The position numbers and the translations under genes were made by a program. The notes beneath the pieces are model-generated. The model was given only the letters and a program-made list of their open reading frames with translations. It ran no database searches and was not told where the DNA came from. Positions 19,401 to 27,594 of a stretch of DNA of 64,000 bases are shown in pieces. Every line of letters begins with the position of its first letter. Within the stretch, counting starts at the first letter, position 1. Source of the DNA: Chitinophagaceae bacterium (GTDB taxonomy: Bacteria > Bacteroidota > Bacteroidia > Chitinophagales > Chitinophagaceae); the NCBI GenBank assembly GCA_019638595.1, contig JAHBTJ010000021.1:1-64000 (forward strand), in the 5' to 3' direction.

Positions 19401-19703
19401 ATAGCTGAACCGCAGCTCCCGTACGTTGGCGGCAACAGTAATGCTGAAATCTCCGTCCTGGTCGGTAATGCTATTCACCGCATTGCCGGCAGAAATGGTA
19501 ACGCCGGAAAGTGGTTGCCCATCCTGCCCATTCAGCACTTTTCCTTTTATTACCTTTTGCTGGGCAAGAAGACACAGCGGCATTACAGCCCAAAACAGCG
19601 CAAGAAAAAACACCTTCTGCACCAGGGCAATGCTGTGCGTTTGTATACTGATTCCTTTTTTGAAGAATCGCTTTTTAAAAAAATCGATCATATTTACTTT
19701 CAT
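16482..19703 (-). CDS. SusC/RagA family TonB-dependent transporter without STN domain (PUL-A)
   Basis: 1073 residues. Signal peptide, then directly a carboxypeptidase-regulatory-like domain (VIKGKVLNGQDGQPLSGVTI), the TonB box-like GEVVVVGYG, the plug (TLTGAVSNITNKEI, SISVLKDASAAIYG, ANGVIIVTT) and a 22-strand barrel ending in LNVTF. It imports the oligosaccharide captured by its SusD partner. There is no STN domain and no ECF/FecR pair nearby, so this unit is not under FecR-type control. A 140-bp gap separates it from the beta-helix gene upstream and may contain its own promoter, though none was recognised. Confidence 0.95.
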   Translation of the reverse strand: MKVNMIDFFKKRFFKKGISIQTHSIALVQKVFFLALFWAVMPLCLLAQQKVIKGKVLNGQDGQPLSGVTISAGNAVNSITDQDGDFSITVAANVRELRFSYVGMADVVESIRGRDVITITMLPANSDLGEVVVVGYGTKRKETLTGAVSNITNKEIQTSTNVGLAQKLQGKVAGLQIRQLGGEPGTFDNMINIRGFGSPLYVIDGIIRDNAGDFQRMNPEDIESISVLKDASAAIYGFNSANGVIIVTTKKGSKGKASFNYNGVYGIMKPTDVPRMASAAEWIQMRNEAQLFSTGTPFLSQEEIQKYIDGAPGYESTDWYDVTMKNTANQQQHNLSASGGNEKTQYYMSLGYIDEKSFLRSNDMGYKRYTMRLNLTTELVKNLKVEVLIGGRYDNRYTPGENFFNIFKGTRVTLPTEKPYINDDPRYPTVVTPSNQNPLILSDKDITGYSETVNRNLVSSFALTLNIPYVEGLSLRGVASYDINNYQGKDVSKPYTLYSFANGDYIPSLQRAGTSSGISQGFDNYNQLTYQTQINYGNSFAGKHNVSALVAFEQKKEWGRNANLRRSYDGFYTIDQIDRASLNVLGISTGGNEYQRAYQSLLGRFNYDFDKKYLVELAFRYMGTYAYPPQARWGFFPIVSAGWRISEENFIRNNLSFISNLKLKGSFGEVGQEAGGPFQWIVGFPLSGGGSYEFSNGTLTTGAQAPGLVNPALTWVTATHSDIGLEIGLWNKLNVEIDVYRRDRTGWPAKRNLSLPNTFGTTLPDENLNSDRTQGIEFTLNHNNRIGKFSYGISGNFNYARTMNRYQERGPYTNSYNRWKNGSDYRFNDIVWGYTYVGQFQSFEEIANYPLQNGDQANIRELPGDFKYADINNDGVVDGNDMLPIFTGAVGNNSDLNAGGRKNPRINYGFTLNAAYEGFDLNVLFQGAAMYTVRFNEVYAEVMAFRGNTPAYFYDRWHLSDPYDSKSEWIPGKWPASRFIADVGSMYKESSIWRKDASYLRLKSIELGYTISPRLYKAAGIQKIRVYANGFNLLTFADEFVKPFDPERLEGLFNAGFNYPLTKNYNFGLNVTF

Positions 19704-19843
19704 ATAACAGTTGTTGTGATGAATGAATGATTGTTTTGTACAGATCGTTTGCCGGAATATGGATTACATATTGGCGGCGACAGTGTGTGATACAGCATTT
19801 TCGTTAGTTATGGTTTAAATGAATAAATAAGCAATCCTGGTTT

Positions 19844-21076
19844 TTATTTACCTATTACTGTATTATACAGGTTCTCATCTTTATCAATACAGGCAACTGC
19901 CTGTATTACCGCGGCAGGGTTTTTAACTGTGATGGGTTGTTCTGCGGTATAATTGCGCATGCGGCAACCTACCATCGAGATCGTAAGCTTATCCGAACCA
20001 CGCACTTCCATATAATCGTACGATTGCTTTATATTGGTAAGCGCACCATTATCGCCGCTAAAAGCTTCTACATTGGTGAGTGCAGTATGCCCCTGCCCTT
20101 CTATAATAATGGGATGGATATCTTCCAGCACCGTACCTGCATTGGCGATAATAGAACCCTGTGCAATCTGCCAGTTCCTGTTTTTGGTATTATTACCGGC
20201 TTTATGCAAGCCAACTACTACGCAATCGAGATTAAAATTGGTAAGCTGCCCATAACTTTCGTTGCCCAGGTAAATGCCGCCCCATGTGGCGAAGGTGAAC
20301 AGGTCTATCAACTGCGCGTTATCCGTATGGTTGATCGCAAACGCGAATGTTTTATTCTGCACTACAGCATCAATTACCGCTTTTGAAAAACCGAGGCGCA
20401 TCTGCCGCATAATGGATGGATTGACATGGCAATGCAGGATGCGGGGTATATCGTAGCAATAGTCAATCCGTATAAATTCGCCGCTCAGCGGGTAGCCGTA
20501 ACAATGCTCAATAAGTATCAGCTCACAGGCATATTTGCGATCAGCATTAAAGTCCATTGCTGTATACTCGCCGTAAAATGTAAGATTCGACAGCGTAACA
20601 CCTTCCGTTTTGGTGGTTTTGCTCACCTGAATAGTGGGTGGGTACTTTATAATCCTGGCAGGATCTTTTAACTCCTGCTCTGCATACCAGAATTGTATCC
20701 CTCTTATTTGTGTAGCCGATTCCACGATAAACAAAGGATGTTTATCATCCATTACTTTAAACACACTTCCTACGGGAGCTTTTTTACTGCTGTGACTAGT
20801 AGCCCGCGGTACAGGACCATGTACTCCCAGGATAGATACATTCTTTTTAAGAATCAAACCGCTCGCCAGCGCATAAGGCTCATCAGACGGTTCCACAAAC
20901 AGGGCTGCCCCTGTTGCCGAAGCCCAATCAATGGCTTTTTGCAAATTTGCCGTATTGGTTTGCGGATCGTTTTGTGGTAATACTTTAAAGTCTTTAATGC
21001 TTTTACCCTGTTGAGCAAAAACTAAAAAACTGTTGCAGGCAAATAGCAGAACCAGGATTAATTTCATAAATGGCAT
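19844..21076 (-). CDS. Secreted right-handed beta-helix protein (pectate-lyase-like fold)
   Basis: 410 residues with a signal peptide (KLILVLLFACNSFLVFAQ). An alternative ATG three codons in (21067) gives a shorter signal peptide and is equally plausible. The opening KDFKVLPQNDPQTNTANLQKAIDWA is the typical start of pectate-lyase-superfamily and GH28/GH55-type beta-helix proteins, in which an N-terminal helix caps the coil. The rest is a series of short beta turns rich in Asn and Ile. I see no clear catalytic acid pair of GH28 or GH55. It may act as a lyase, glycosidase or binding protein. It is encoded 33 bp after the GH92 gene and is probably co-transcribed with it. Confidence 0.7.
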   Translation of the reverse strand: MPFMKLILVLLFACNSFLVFAQQGKSIKDFKVLPQNDPQTNTANLQKAIDWASATGAALFVEPSDEPYALASGLILKKNVSILGVHGPVPRATSHSSKKAPVGSVFKVMDDKHPLFIVESATQIRGIQFWYAEQELKDPARIIKYPPTIQVSKTTKTEGVTLSNLTFYGEYTAMDFNADRKYACELILIEHCYGYPLSGEFIRIDYCYDIPRILHCHVNPSIMRQMRLGFSKAVIDAVVQNKTFAFAINHTDNAQLIDLFTFATWGGIYLGNESYGQLTNFNLDCVVVGLHKAGNNTKNRNWQIAQGSIIANAGTVLEDIHPIIIEGQGHTALTNVEAFSGDNGALTNIKQSYDYMEVRGSDKLTISMVGCRMRNYTAEQPITVKNPAAVIQAVACIDKDENLYNTVIGK

Positions 21077-21109
21077 ATTCGTTAAGTGTATATTGGTTTT
21101 TCGATCAAA

Positions 21110-23341
21110 TTATTTTTCAACTCCCCATTGCTTATTAGGCCTGGAACCCATTTCAAGCACGAGGTTACCGCCATTCATTAGTTGCTCGTGGGTAAAAAAT
21201 GGGGTAGTCAGCTCTTTACCATTCATGGTTGCCCGTTGAATATATTTATTTACCACGGAGCAGTTACGAGCTGTAAGCGTAAATTGATTTCCATTGGTTA
21301 GCTTAATAGTTACTTTACTAAACAGTGGACTTCCGATAGTATATACAGGTATACCCGGCGTAACGGGATAAAAGCCCATGGAAGAAAATACAACGAACGC
21401 ACTCATACCTCCACCGTCTTCATCACCCGGAATGCCGAAAATATTATCCTTGAACCAGGTGTCTAACAAAAAGCGTATGCGCTTCTGTGTTTTCCACGGA
21501 GCACCGGCATAATTATATAAATAGGGAATATGAAAACTGGGTTCATTACCCATCGAAAACTGGCCTACCAAACCGGTAGCATCAGGAAACTTACTCCAGA
21601 ACTCCGGTTTCGATCTGTCAAGCCCTTCCCTGAACAACTGGTCGAGCCGTTGTTCAAATTGCAGCTTACCTCCCATCAAACCTATCAATGCCGGAATATC
21701 CTGCTGCACCTGCCACAGGTAAGTATAACCGTTATTCTCATCGTAATAATCTCTGCCGCCTGGCCCGCCATCAAACTTCGGATCAATATTTATCCAGTTG
21801 CCTTTATCATCTTTGGGTAAAAACATTTGCTTATCTGCATTCCAGAGATTTTTATAATTAGCGGCACGTATAGCAAACAACCGGGCATCTTCATTCCTGC
21901 CAATATCTTTTGCCAATTCACTTAATGCCCAGTCATCGTAACTGCCGCCTAAAGTAATAGCCACCGCCTGCCTTTTTTCAAAATGATGTACCCGTGGTTC
22001 TGTTTCCTTTTCACCAATATGCAGAGCGGGAAAATATCCTGTTGTATGATAGAAGTCGTCGAGTTTTGTTTTTTCGCCATTGCGCCAGGGCAGCATGGTG
22101 GCACCGGTAGCGTTCTTCTTCATTCCCTCGTATGCTTTATGAACATCAAAGTTTTTCAAACCTTTGCGGTAGGCGTCCAGGAAAACAATAGAGGAGTGAA
22201 AACCATTCATGCAGGCATGATCGCCAAACAACACAGGAAAGGTTGGCATCCAGCCGCTCTGTTCATACATGCTCACGTACGATTGCAACATATCTTCTTC
22301 CTGCGCAGGATTTAATATCATGCGCAGGGGATGATGCGCCAAATAGGTATCCCACACCCAGTCATCCGTATAAAAAGGACGGCTTGTTTTATGAATCTTT
22401 TTATCAAAGCCACTGTAATAGGCGCCGTCCTCCGTAATGTCTACCATTCTTTCATAACACCTGTAGAGTGCAGTATAGAAACTTCTTTTCCAGGCATCGG
22501 TTCCTCCCTCTACCTGTATTTGCGACATGGTATTGTTCCATATCTTTTTGCCGGCTTCTGCTATGGTTTCAAAAGATTTGTTTGCCAGCTCGGCCTGGAA
22601 ATTCTTTTTGGCCTGTTCGGCACTGATATAGCTGATGGCATATTGTAATTCCACCTGCCGGGTGCCCTTAGGGAAGCTTACCCAGGCCCTGGCCCCCTCC
22701 GCATTTATTTCCTTTTTTTCAATTACCTGCCCGTTCTCAACAACACCTTGCTTTCCCGGTATGCTCAAAACTCCATACACGTATACTTTTATATCGCCAT
22801 TGTATATTTCCGTTCCGGTTATTTCGCTGGCTGAAATAAACTTCCATTGCGCTGATCCGCCATTATATACTCCAAGCAATAAAGAAGGCTGTTCGGATGC
22901 GGGAAATTTGAACCGGAAACAACCGGCTTTTTTACCCGGTGTAAACTCCACCTTTATTTCATCATCTACCAGGTAAGTAGCATAATACCAGGGTTGATTT
23001 ACTTCCAGCTCGTGATCCCAGGTCATGCCAGTTTGCCAGTTATCCGCCTCTATTTTCTTTATCCAGGGTTTGATGGAAAATACCTGGCCCAGGCGATGAG
23101 ATACTATATTAAGAGGAAAGGAACTGATCTGGTCGTCGAAATGATCGCGGCGCTGGGGTGCAAAACGAATTACCTGGTTGGGTAAATGCACCAGCGGGCG
23201 GGTTGGTTCCAGCAACTGTCCAACATTTCCAATTCGCGGATCTATATAAAACGTATTTGACTTTTGCGTTTGCTGGGCAGGTAGCACAAAAGGCAAACAG
23301 GCAATAGCAATAATAGCTGCCAGGTTAATTATTCTGTTCAT
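21110..23341 (-). CDS. GH92 family alpha-mannosidase (PUL-A)
   Basis: 743 residues with a signal peptide (INLAAIIAIACLPFVLPAQ). It has the GH92 layout of an N-terminal beta-sandwich and a C-terminal (alpha/alpha)6 barrel. Family blocks include TDDWVWDTYLAHHPL, GNEPSFHIPYLYNYAG, and GDEDGGGMSAF with D640 and D642, matching the catalytic base pair of characterised members, then YPVTPGIPVYTIGSPLF. GH92 enzymes are calcium-dependent exo-acting alpha-mannosidases (alpha-1,2, -1,3, -1,4 or -1,6). It is the first gene of the apparent PUL-A transcription unit and has a 351-bp regulatory region upstream. Confidence 0.93.
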   Translation of the reverse strand: MNRIINLAAIIAIACLPFVLPAQQTQKSNTFYIDPRIGNVGQLLEPTRPLVHLPNQVIRFAPQRRDHFDDQISSFPLNIVSHRLGQVFSIKPWIKKIEADNWQTGMTWDHELEVNQPWYYATYLVDDEIKVEFTPGKKAGCFRFKFPASEQPSLLLGVYNGGSAQWKFISASEITGTEIYNGDIKVYVYGVLSIPGKQGVVENGQVIEKKEINAEGARAWVSFPKGTRQVELQYAISYISAEQAKKNFQAELANKSFETIAEAGKKIWNNTMSQIQVEGGTDAWKRSFYTALYRCYERMVDITEDGAYYSGFDKKIHKTSRPFYTDDWVWDTYLAHHPLRMILNPAQEEDMLQSYVSMYEQSGWMPTFPVLFGDHACMNGFHSSIVFLDAYRKGLKNFDVHKAYEGMKKNATGATMLPWRNGEKTKLDDFYHTTGYFPALHIGEKETEPRVHHFEKRQAVAITLGGSYDDWALSELAKDIGRNEDARLFAIRAANYKNLWNADKQMFLPKDDKGNWINIDPKFDGGPGGRDYYDENNGYTYLWQVQQDIPALIGLMGGKLQFEQRLDQLFREGLDRSKPEFWSKFPDATGLVGQFSMGNEPSFHIPYLYNYAGAPWKTQKRIRFLLDTWFKDNIFGIPGDEDGGGMSAFVVFSSMGFYPVTPGIPVYTIGSPLFSKVTIKLTNGNQFTLTARNCSVVNKYIQRATMNGKELTTPFFTHEQLMNGGNLVLEMGSRPNKQWGVEK

Positions 23342-23692
23342 TTCTACCTATGTTTTATTTTTTAAAAGTGACATAAGTATGGCTAAAATGAAGCGGAGAA
23401 ATGGCTAATGTCGTAAAATATGAAAAGAGAAGGGGCTTTTTCATAAAGCAGTCTTTCGTTAAAATAATACACGAAATAAACCGCAGGGCATTAACAGGGG
23501 GGTTAATAAACCCACTAATTGGAAAATTAATTTTAATTTTTGGGGATTATTGTGCTCAAAAACACAAACTCAGCCGGAACGAGGAAAAGGAATTACAGGT
23601 GCGCAGGGTACAGGTTTCAGGATGTGTGTATCTTAATAATTATTATGAATTGCTATTTTAGTACCTTACCGGCCCTCATTAAGCCTGAACTT
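23342..23692. promoter_or_regulatory. Regulatory region upstream of PUL-A
   Basis: 351 bp without a supported gene, between the GH92 start and the stop of the SARP-like regulator gene. Read on the minus strand, two exact copies of TTAGCCAT (plus-strand 23379-23386 and 23401-23408) lie 22 bp apart, two helical turns, ending about 38 bp before the GH92 ATG. A dyad ATTAAC-N6-GTTAAT is at 23490-23507 and a 12-bp palindrome AAAATTAATTTT at 23523-23534. No full Bacteroidota -33/-7 promoter was found. Confidence 0.45.
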
Positions 23693-26224
23693 CTATCCAT
23701 TTCCTGTTAGCTGGGCAAAAGTTTTTTCAAAATCCTGGCCATAGGTTTCATGGTATTCTTTGGCGAACCTGGTATAGGCATCTTTTGCCAAACCGTGTCT
23801 TCCCAAAAAAATCAGGCTGCGGCATTTATAAGCCAGGGCCTCCTCGTTCAACTGGTCCGACAGGAATATTGCATTCGATATTTTTATAATAAACTCCGCA
23901 TCCGTTTCTATACCGGCTGTGGCGAGGTATTGCAGCAGCGTATCTACAATCAATTCCGAAACTTCAGACTTTATGTCATCCAGCCAGTTATAATGTAACT
24001 GGCCTAAAAAGCTCCCCCGCTGCAAGAGGTGAACCAGTTCTGCAATATTTGTTCTGCTTACAGGCTGTTGCACTACTAATTCCATAAACCGCTGATAGTC
24101 GATAGCAACAACATTATCCTGTATTTCCAGCCTCAGCTTCCCTGAATCCCGTTCAATATGGCAATCGCCGATCTTTTCAAGGATCGGTTTTAGCTTTACA
24201 CTGTTCACCGAATAATTGTTGCGGGCGTCTTTGGTTGATTTATCACTCCATATTGTTTCAAATAATTTTTCTGACGTAATGCCTTTTCCATCTTTATAAG
24301 TATGTATAAGCACCAAAAGAAAGATTTCTTTCAGCAGTGGCGAAAACAGGTGAGTTATATCATGCCCATCTTTATCAAAAACCTCAAACTGCCCGAACAA
24401 AAAAACGGAAGAGAATTCTTTATATGGCGGATGGGCAGGATGTTCTGCCGGCGCTTCCTGCATAGCTACCGGGGCAACAGGCATAGTGCCGGTTAAAGAG
24501 GTGGTATTGTTTTTTTTCCGTTGCCGGTATACCCATACCAGTCCTGCCAACACAACAATACCTGCACTAATATATAGCCACGCTTTACCACCGGGCGTCG
24601 CAGCAGAAGCAACCACCGTTTCAACCGGGTTGGGAGGAAAATCAAGCGTATATGCTTTTACAACCGTTGTATTATTCTTTTGCATATGGAGTGTAACGGC
24701 AATCAGCTTTTTCGATAACGAGTCATAGTATAAATCGGCAAAAGATTCTATATCGTAAAATAAGTAAGGGATAGAATCCGCCATCAACTCGTATTGATCG
24801 CTGTGCAGTTTTCCCCGAATCAATTGCAAGCTCGAATTGAACCGGTCGTTTGGATAAGTAAGCGCATAATAATGATCAGTACCCTGTTCTATTATTAAAC
24901 TATTGGTAAAGCAGAATTGCTTTGCCGGGTTTTTTAAATGAGTGAGCAGCTTAAATGTTTTATTGCGTACACTATAGGCAATAATATCATAAGTATGCCT
25001 TGGATTAATAGTCTGATCTCCGGTATTGCTACCATAACCGCCTATAATATAGGCAGTATCTCCGGTTTGGTTCATTCCCAAAGCCGCGAGGTACCTGGGC
25101 ATAAAGAAATCTCCGGCAGGTTTTACCGTATCCCATAACCCGGTTGAAAAATGATACCGCTGTATCATATTCTTGTACTGTAGTTGTCCATAACCGGCAA
25201 CAATGTACAGGCATGTATCTACGGGTGAGATAAATTTGTTAGCCTGCCAGAACTCAGTGAGGGTAACACGTGAAAATTTTTTACTCCAATCGCCTCCGGC
25301 AGTATCGTATTCTCTTACTATCTTTTCATCAATATCAAAATTATACAGCCTGTTATTTAAAGGATTTACAATTGCCTGGTTGCCCGCGGGCATTCGGGTA
25401 GCATTGTTATTGACAGCCCTGCTCTTTACCGAAAAATTTTTTAGAGAATATGTATAGATACTATCTGTGCCGGCTATGTATAGTTTTTCATCCTTGCTGC
25501 TGAACGCAAAGCTGGGTGTGCTGCCTGTGGTAACAGATAATACTTCTTCCCATTGCTGATGGCGGGGTTTTATCCACGACGGGTTTTTGACAGGTATCTT
25601 TTCTCCTGATATAAGATTCGCAGTAACATCGCCATTGCTTTCTGCAAGCGGGTAAGCATATTTTTGCTTATCATTTTCAACTATAACAATATCTTTTATC
25701 CGCATAGGGGGTATATCCCTGGTTTGAAAACCAACCCGGTCATTCAACCCAAAATAAATACGGCAGCATAATTCATTTTTAAAAGCATCGTCCTTTCTGC
25801 ATATCTCTTTTCCATTCAGCAGGAAAGCTATACTATTGTCTTTTTTATTTACACGGATCTTCATATTATTCCACTTTCCATACAGGCTTGCAGAATCAAT
25901 AGTAAAAGGAAAAGAAAAGGTTTCGCCAATAACAAAATTGAATTGCAACAATTTCTGGTTGTACACCACATCTATATTCTGGTTGTCGGCGCTGATCATC
26001 CGCAGCACAAAGCCAAAATAAGTTTCCTGGTTTGGGCGAAAGCTGATATCAAAAGAAAGCTCAGTAGTATTAGTAAAGCAAATGGGGTCGCCGGGGGTAA
26101 GATTCAATGAGGTTCTCTTTTCAGGCACTACTTCATGACTTGCAAACTGCAGCCCATGTGACTGGCTGTAAGCAGTACTAAAAAAAAGGAAAGCACATAA
26201 TAATAAAACAATATATCTGCCCAT
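23693..26224 (-). CDS. Membrane-spanning one-component regulator: LamG/kelch-like sensor outside, SARP/BTAD-like DNA-binding domain inside
   Basis: 843 residues. A signal peptide (1-20) leads to a jelly-roll domain at about 25-190 (LSFDISFRPNQETYFGF, INGKEIC-like LamG features), a beta-propeller at about 225-530 with kelch-like repeats (MPRYLAALGMNQTGDTAYIIGGYG), one membrane helix near 548-570 followed by RQRKK, a linker, a winged-helix domain at about 608-680 (FLFGQFEVFDKDGHDIT, KEIFLLVLIHTY, KLFETIWSDKS) and a BTAD-like helical domain to the end. The winged helix plus BTAD order is that of SARP regulators. The protein should sense a ligand in the periplasm and bind DNA from the membrane. 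It lies just upstream of PUL-A, which has no other regulator. Confidence 0.75.
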   Translation of the reverse strand: MGRYIVLLLCAFLFFSTAYSQSHGLQFASHEVVPEKRTSLNLTPGDPICFTNTTELSFDISFRPNQETYFGFVLRMISADNQNIDVVYNQKLLQFNFVIGETFSFPFTIDSASLYGKWNNMKIRVNKKDNSIAFLLNGKEICRKDDAFKNELCCRIYFGLNDRVGFQTRDIPPMRIKDIVIVENDKQKYAYPLAESNGDVTANLISGEKIPVKNPSWIKPRHQQWEEVLSVTTGSTPSFAFSSKDEKLYIAGTDSIYTYSLKNFSVKSRAVNNNATRMPAGNQAIVNPLNNRLYNFDIDEKIVREYDTAGGDWSKKFSRVTLTEFWQANKFISPVDTCLYIVAGYGQLQYKNMIQRYHFSTGLWDTVKPAGDFFMPRYLAALGMNQTGDTAYIIGGYGSNTGDQTINPRHTYDIIAYSVRNKTFKLLTHLKNPAKQFCFTNSLIIEQGTDHYYALTYPNDRFNSSLQLIRGKLHSDQYELMADSIPYLFYDIESFADLYYDSLSKKLIAVTLHMQKNNTTVVKAYTLDFPPNPVETVVASAATPGGKAWLYISAGIVVLAGLVWVYRQRKKNNTTSLTGTMPVAPVAMQEAPAEHPAHPPYKEFSSVFLFGQFEVFDKDGHDITHLFSPLLKEIFLLVLIHTYKDGKGITSEKLFETIWSDKSTKDARNNYSVNSVKLKPILEKIGDCHIERDSGKLRLEIQDNVVAIDYQRFMELVVQQPVSRTNIAELVHLLQRGSFLGQLHYNWLDDIKSEVSELIVDTLLQYLATAGIETDAEFIIKISNAIFLSDQLNEEALAYKCRSLIFLGRHGLAKDAYTRFAKEYHETYGQDFEKTFAQLTGNG

Positions 26225-26345
26225 TGAAAATCAAAACTAAATATGGCCCAAATTACTCATTTCTATCCTATTAAACATTATACCCGGGAAGTGGTGTATA
26301 TTCAACTAAATTTAATGTTCCCACTCTTGCATAAAATAAAACGCA

Positions 26346-27473
26346 ATGAATGATTTCCTGTTCAGCCGGCGCCGGTTCCTGAAAAACAGCTCGAAAACAG
26401 CCGCAGGTCTGGCCCTGACAGCGTCCCTACCTAAAAGCTCAATTGCTTTATTAGGGCACAAACCCAAAATCAAATTTTCTGTTATCGGCATCAATCATTC
26501 ACATATATATGGAATGGTTGACGCGGTTATACGCGGCGGCGGGGAGCTGGCTTCCTTTTATGCCAAAGAACCTGAGCTTGCAGCAGCTTTTTCAAAAAGA
26601 TATCCGCAGGCAAAACTGGGACGCGAGCAAAAAGAAATACTCGAAGACAGGTCTACACAACTTATCCTTAGTTCCGGCATACCTGTTGAAAGAGCGCCGG
26701 TAGGGATTGAAGCGATGCAACACGGAAAAGATTTTCTTGTTGATAAGCCCGGCATTACCACGCCGGAGCAACTGGCTATCGTTCGCCGGGTGCAAAAAGA
26801 AACCGGGCGTATGTATACCATATTCATCGAACGGCTTGAAAGCAAAACAATCCTGAAAGCAGGAGCGCTGATAAAAGCCGGCGCCATCGGCAAAGTAATT
26901 CAAACAATGGGTACCGGACCGCATCGCATCAACCCATCTTCGCGCCCGGAATGGTTTTTTGACAAGAAATATTTCGGTGGCATTATTACAGATCTCGGAT
27001 CGCATCAGTTTGACCAGTTTTTGTATTTTACCGGCTCTGCCAAAGCAGTAATTGTTTCCTCGCAGGTGGGTAATATACATCATCCGCAATATCCCGCGTT
27101 CGAAGATTTTGGTGACGTAATGTTAAGAGGCGACCAGGGTACAGGCTATTTCCGGGTAGATTGGTTTACGCCGGACGGATTAAAATCCTGGGGAGATGGC
27201 AGGATGACCATACTCGGCACAGATGGCTATATAGAGCTGCGCAAAACAATTGATATAGGCGGTCGTGAAGGCGGCAATCATTTGTTTTTGGTGAACCAGG
27301 AAGAAACCCGCTACATTAACTGTAATAATGAACCATTACCATTCAGCGAATCGTTTGTAAGCGATGTGATCAACCGCACGGAAACCGCCATCAAACAGGA
27401 AGAATGTTTCCTGGCGGCGGAACTGGCATTGAAAGCACAGGCGAAGGCGCAGGAGTTGAGATTGGGGAAATAA
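26346..27473 (+). CDS. Tat-exported Gfo/Idh/MocA family oxidoreductase
   Basis: 375 residues. A twin-arginine signal SRRRFLK at about 7-13 precedes a hydrophobic stretch, so export with bound cofactor is likely. The Rossmann domain (IKFSVIGINHSHIYGM) has a non-standard glycine motif. DKPGITTPEQL corresponds to the family's EKP motif and ITDLGSHQFDQFLYF to the catalytic D-x-G-x-H-x-x-D block. The family uses NAD(P) to oxidise or reduce sugars and inositols; secreted members often act in sugar catabolism or as hydrolases with bound NAD. It is divergent from the SARP-like regulator with 121 bp between. Confidence 0.85.
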   Translation: MNDFLFSRRRFLKNSSKTAAGLALTASLPKSSIALLGHKPKIKFSVIGINHSHIYGMVDAVIRGGGELASFYAKEPELAAAFSKRYPQAKLGREQKEILEDRSTQLILSSGIPVERAPVGIEAMQHGKDFLVDKPGITTPEQLAIVRRVQKETGRMYTIFIERLESKTILKAGALIKAGAIGKVIQTMGTGPHRINPSSRPEWFFDKKYFGGIITDLGSHQFDQFLYFTGSAKAVIVSSQVGNIHHPQYPAFEDFGDVMLRGDQGTGYFRVDWFTPDGLKSWGDGRMTILGTDGYIELRKTIDIGGREGGNHLFLVNQEETRYINCNNEPLPFSESFVSDVINRTETAIKQEECFLAAELALKAQAKAQELRLGK

Positions 27474-27532
27474 AAATTCTTTAATGATGTAGCTGTTTGC
27501 CGGCAGGGTAGGTTTTCTTAGCCCTGCCCAAC

Positions 27533-27593
27533 AGATTTCTCTCCCGTCGCAATATGCATTTAATATATAACCTACGGCGGGATCGAAATGACG
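27533..27593 (-). repeat. Dispersed hairpin repeat, third copy
   Basis: Starts AGATTTCTCTCCCG and ends CGGGATCGAAATGACGG. The arms CCCGTCG (27543-27549) and CGGCGGG (27575-27581) pair over seven positions with one G-T. It matches the copy at 1892-1954 along its full length in opposite orientation, with a variable AT-rich centre. It separates the 3' ends of two convergent genes. Confidence 0.65.
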
Positions 27594-27594
27594 G

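Noticed and set aside
26232-26239. TAGTTTTG on the minus strand as -7 box of the SARP-like gene
   Set aside because: It matches TAnnTTTG, but lies only 8 bp before the ATG and no TTG lies at the right distance upstream.
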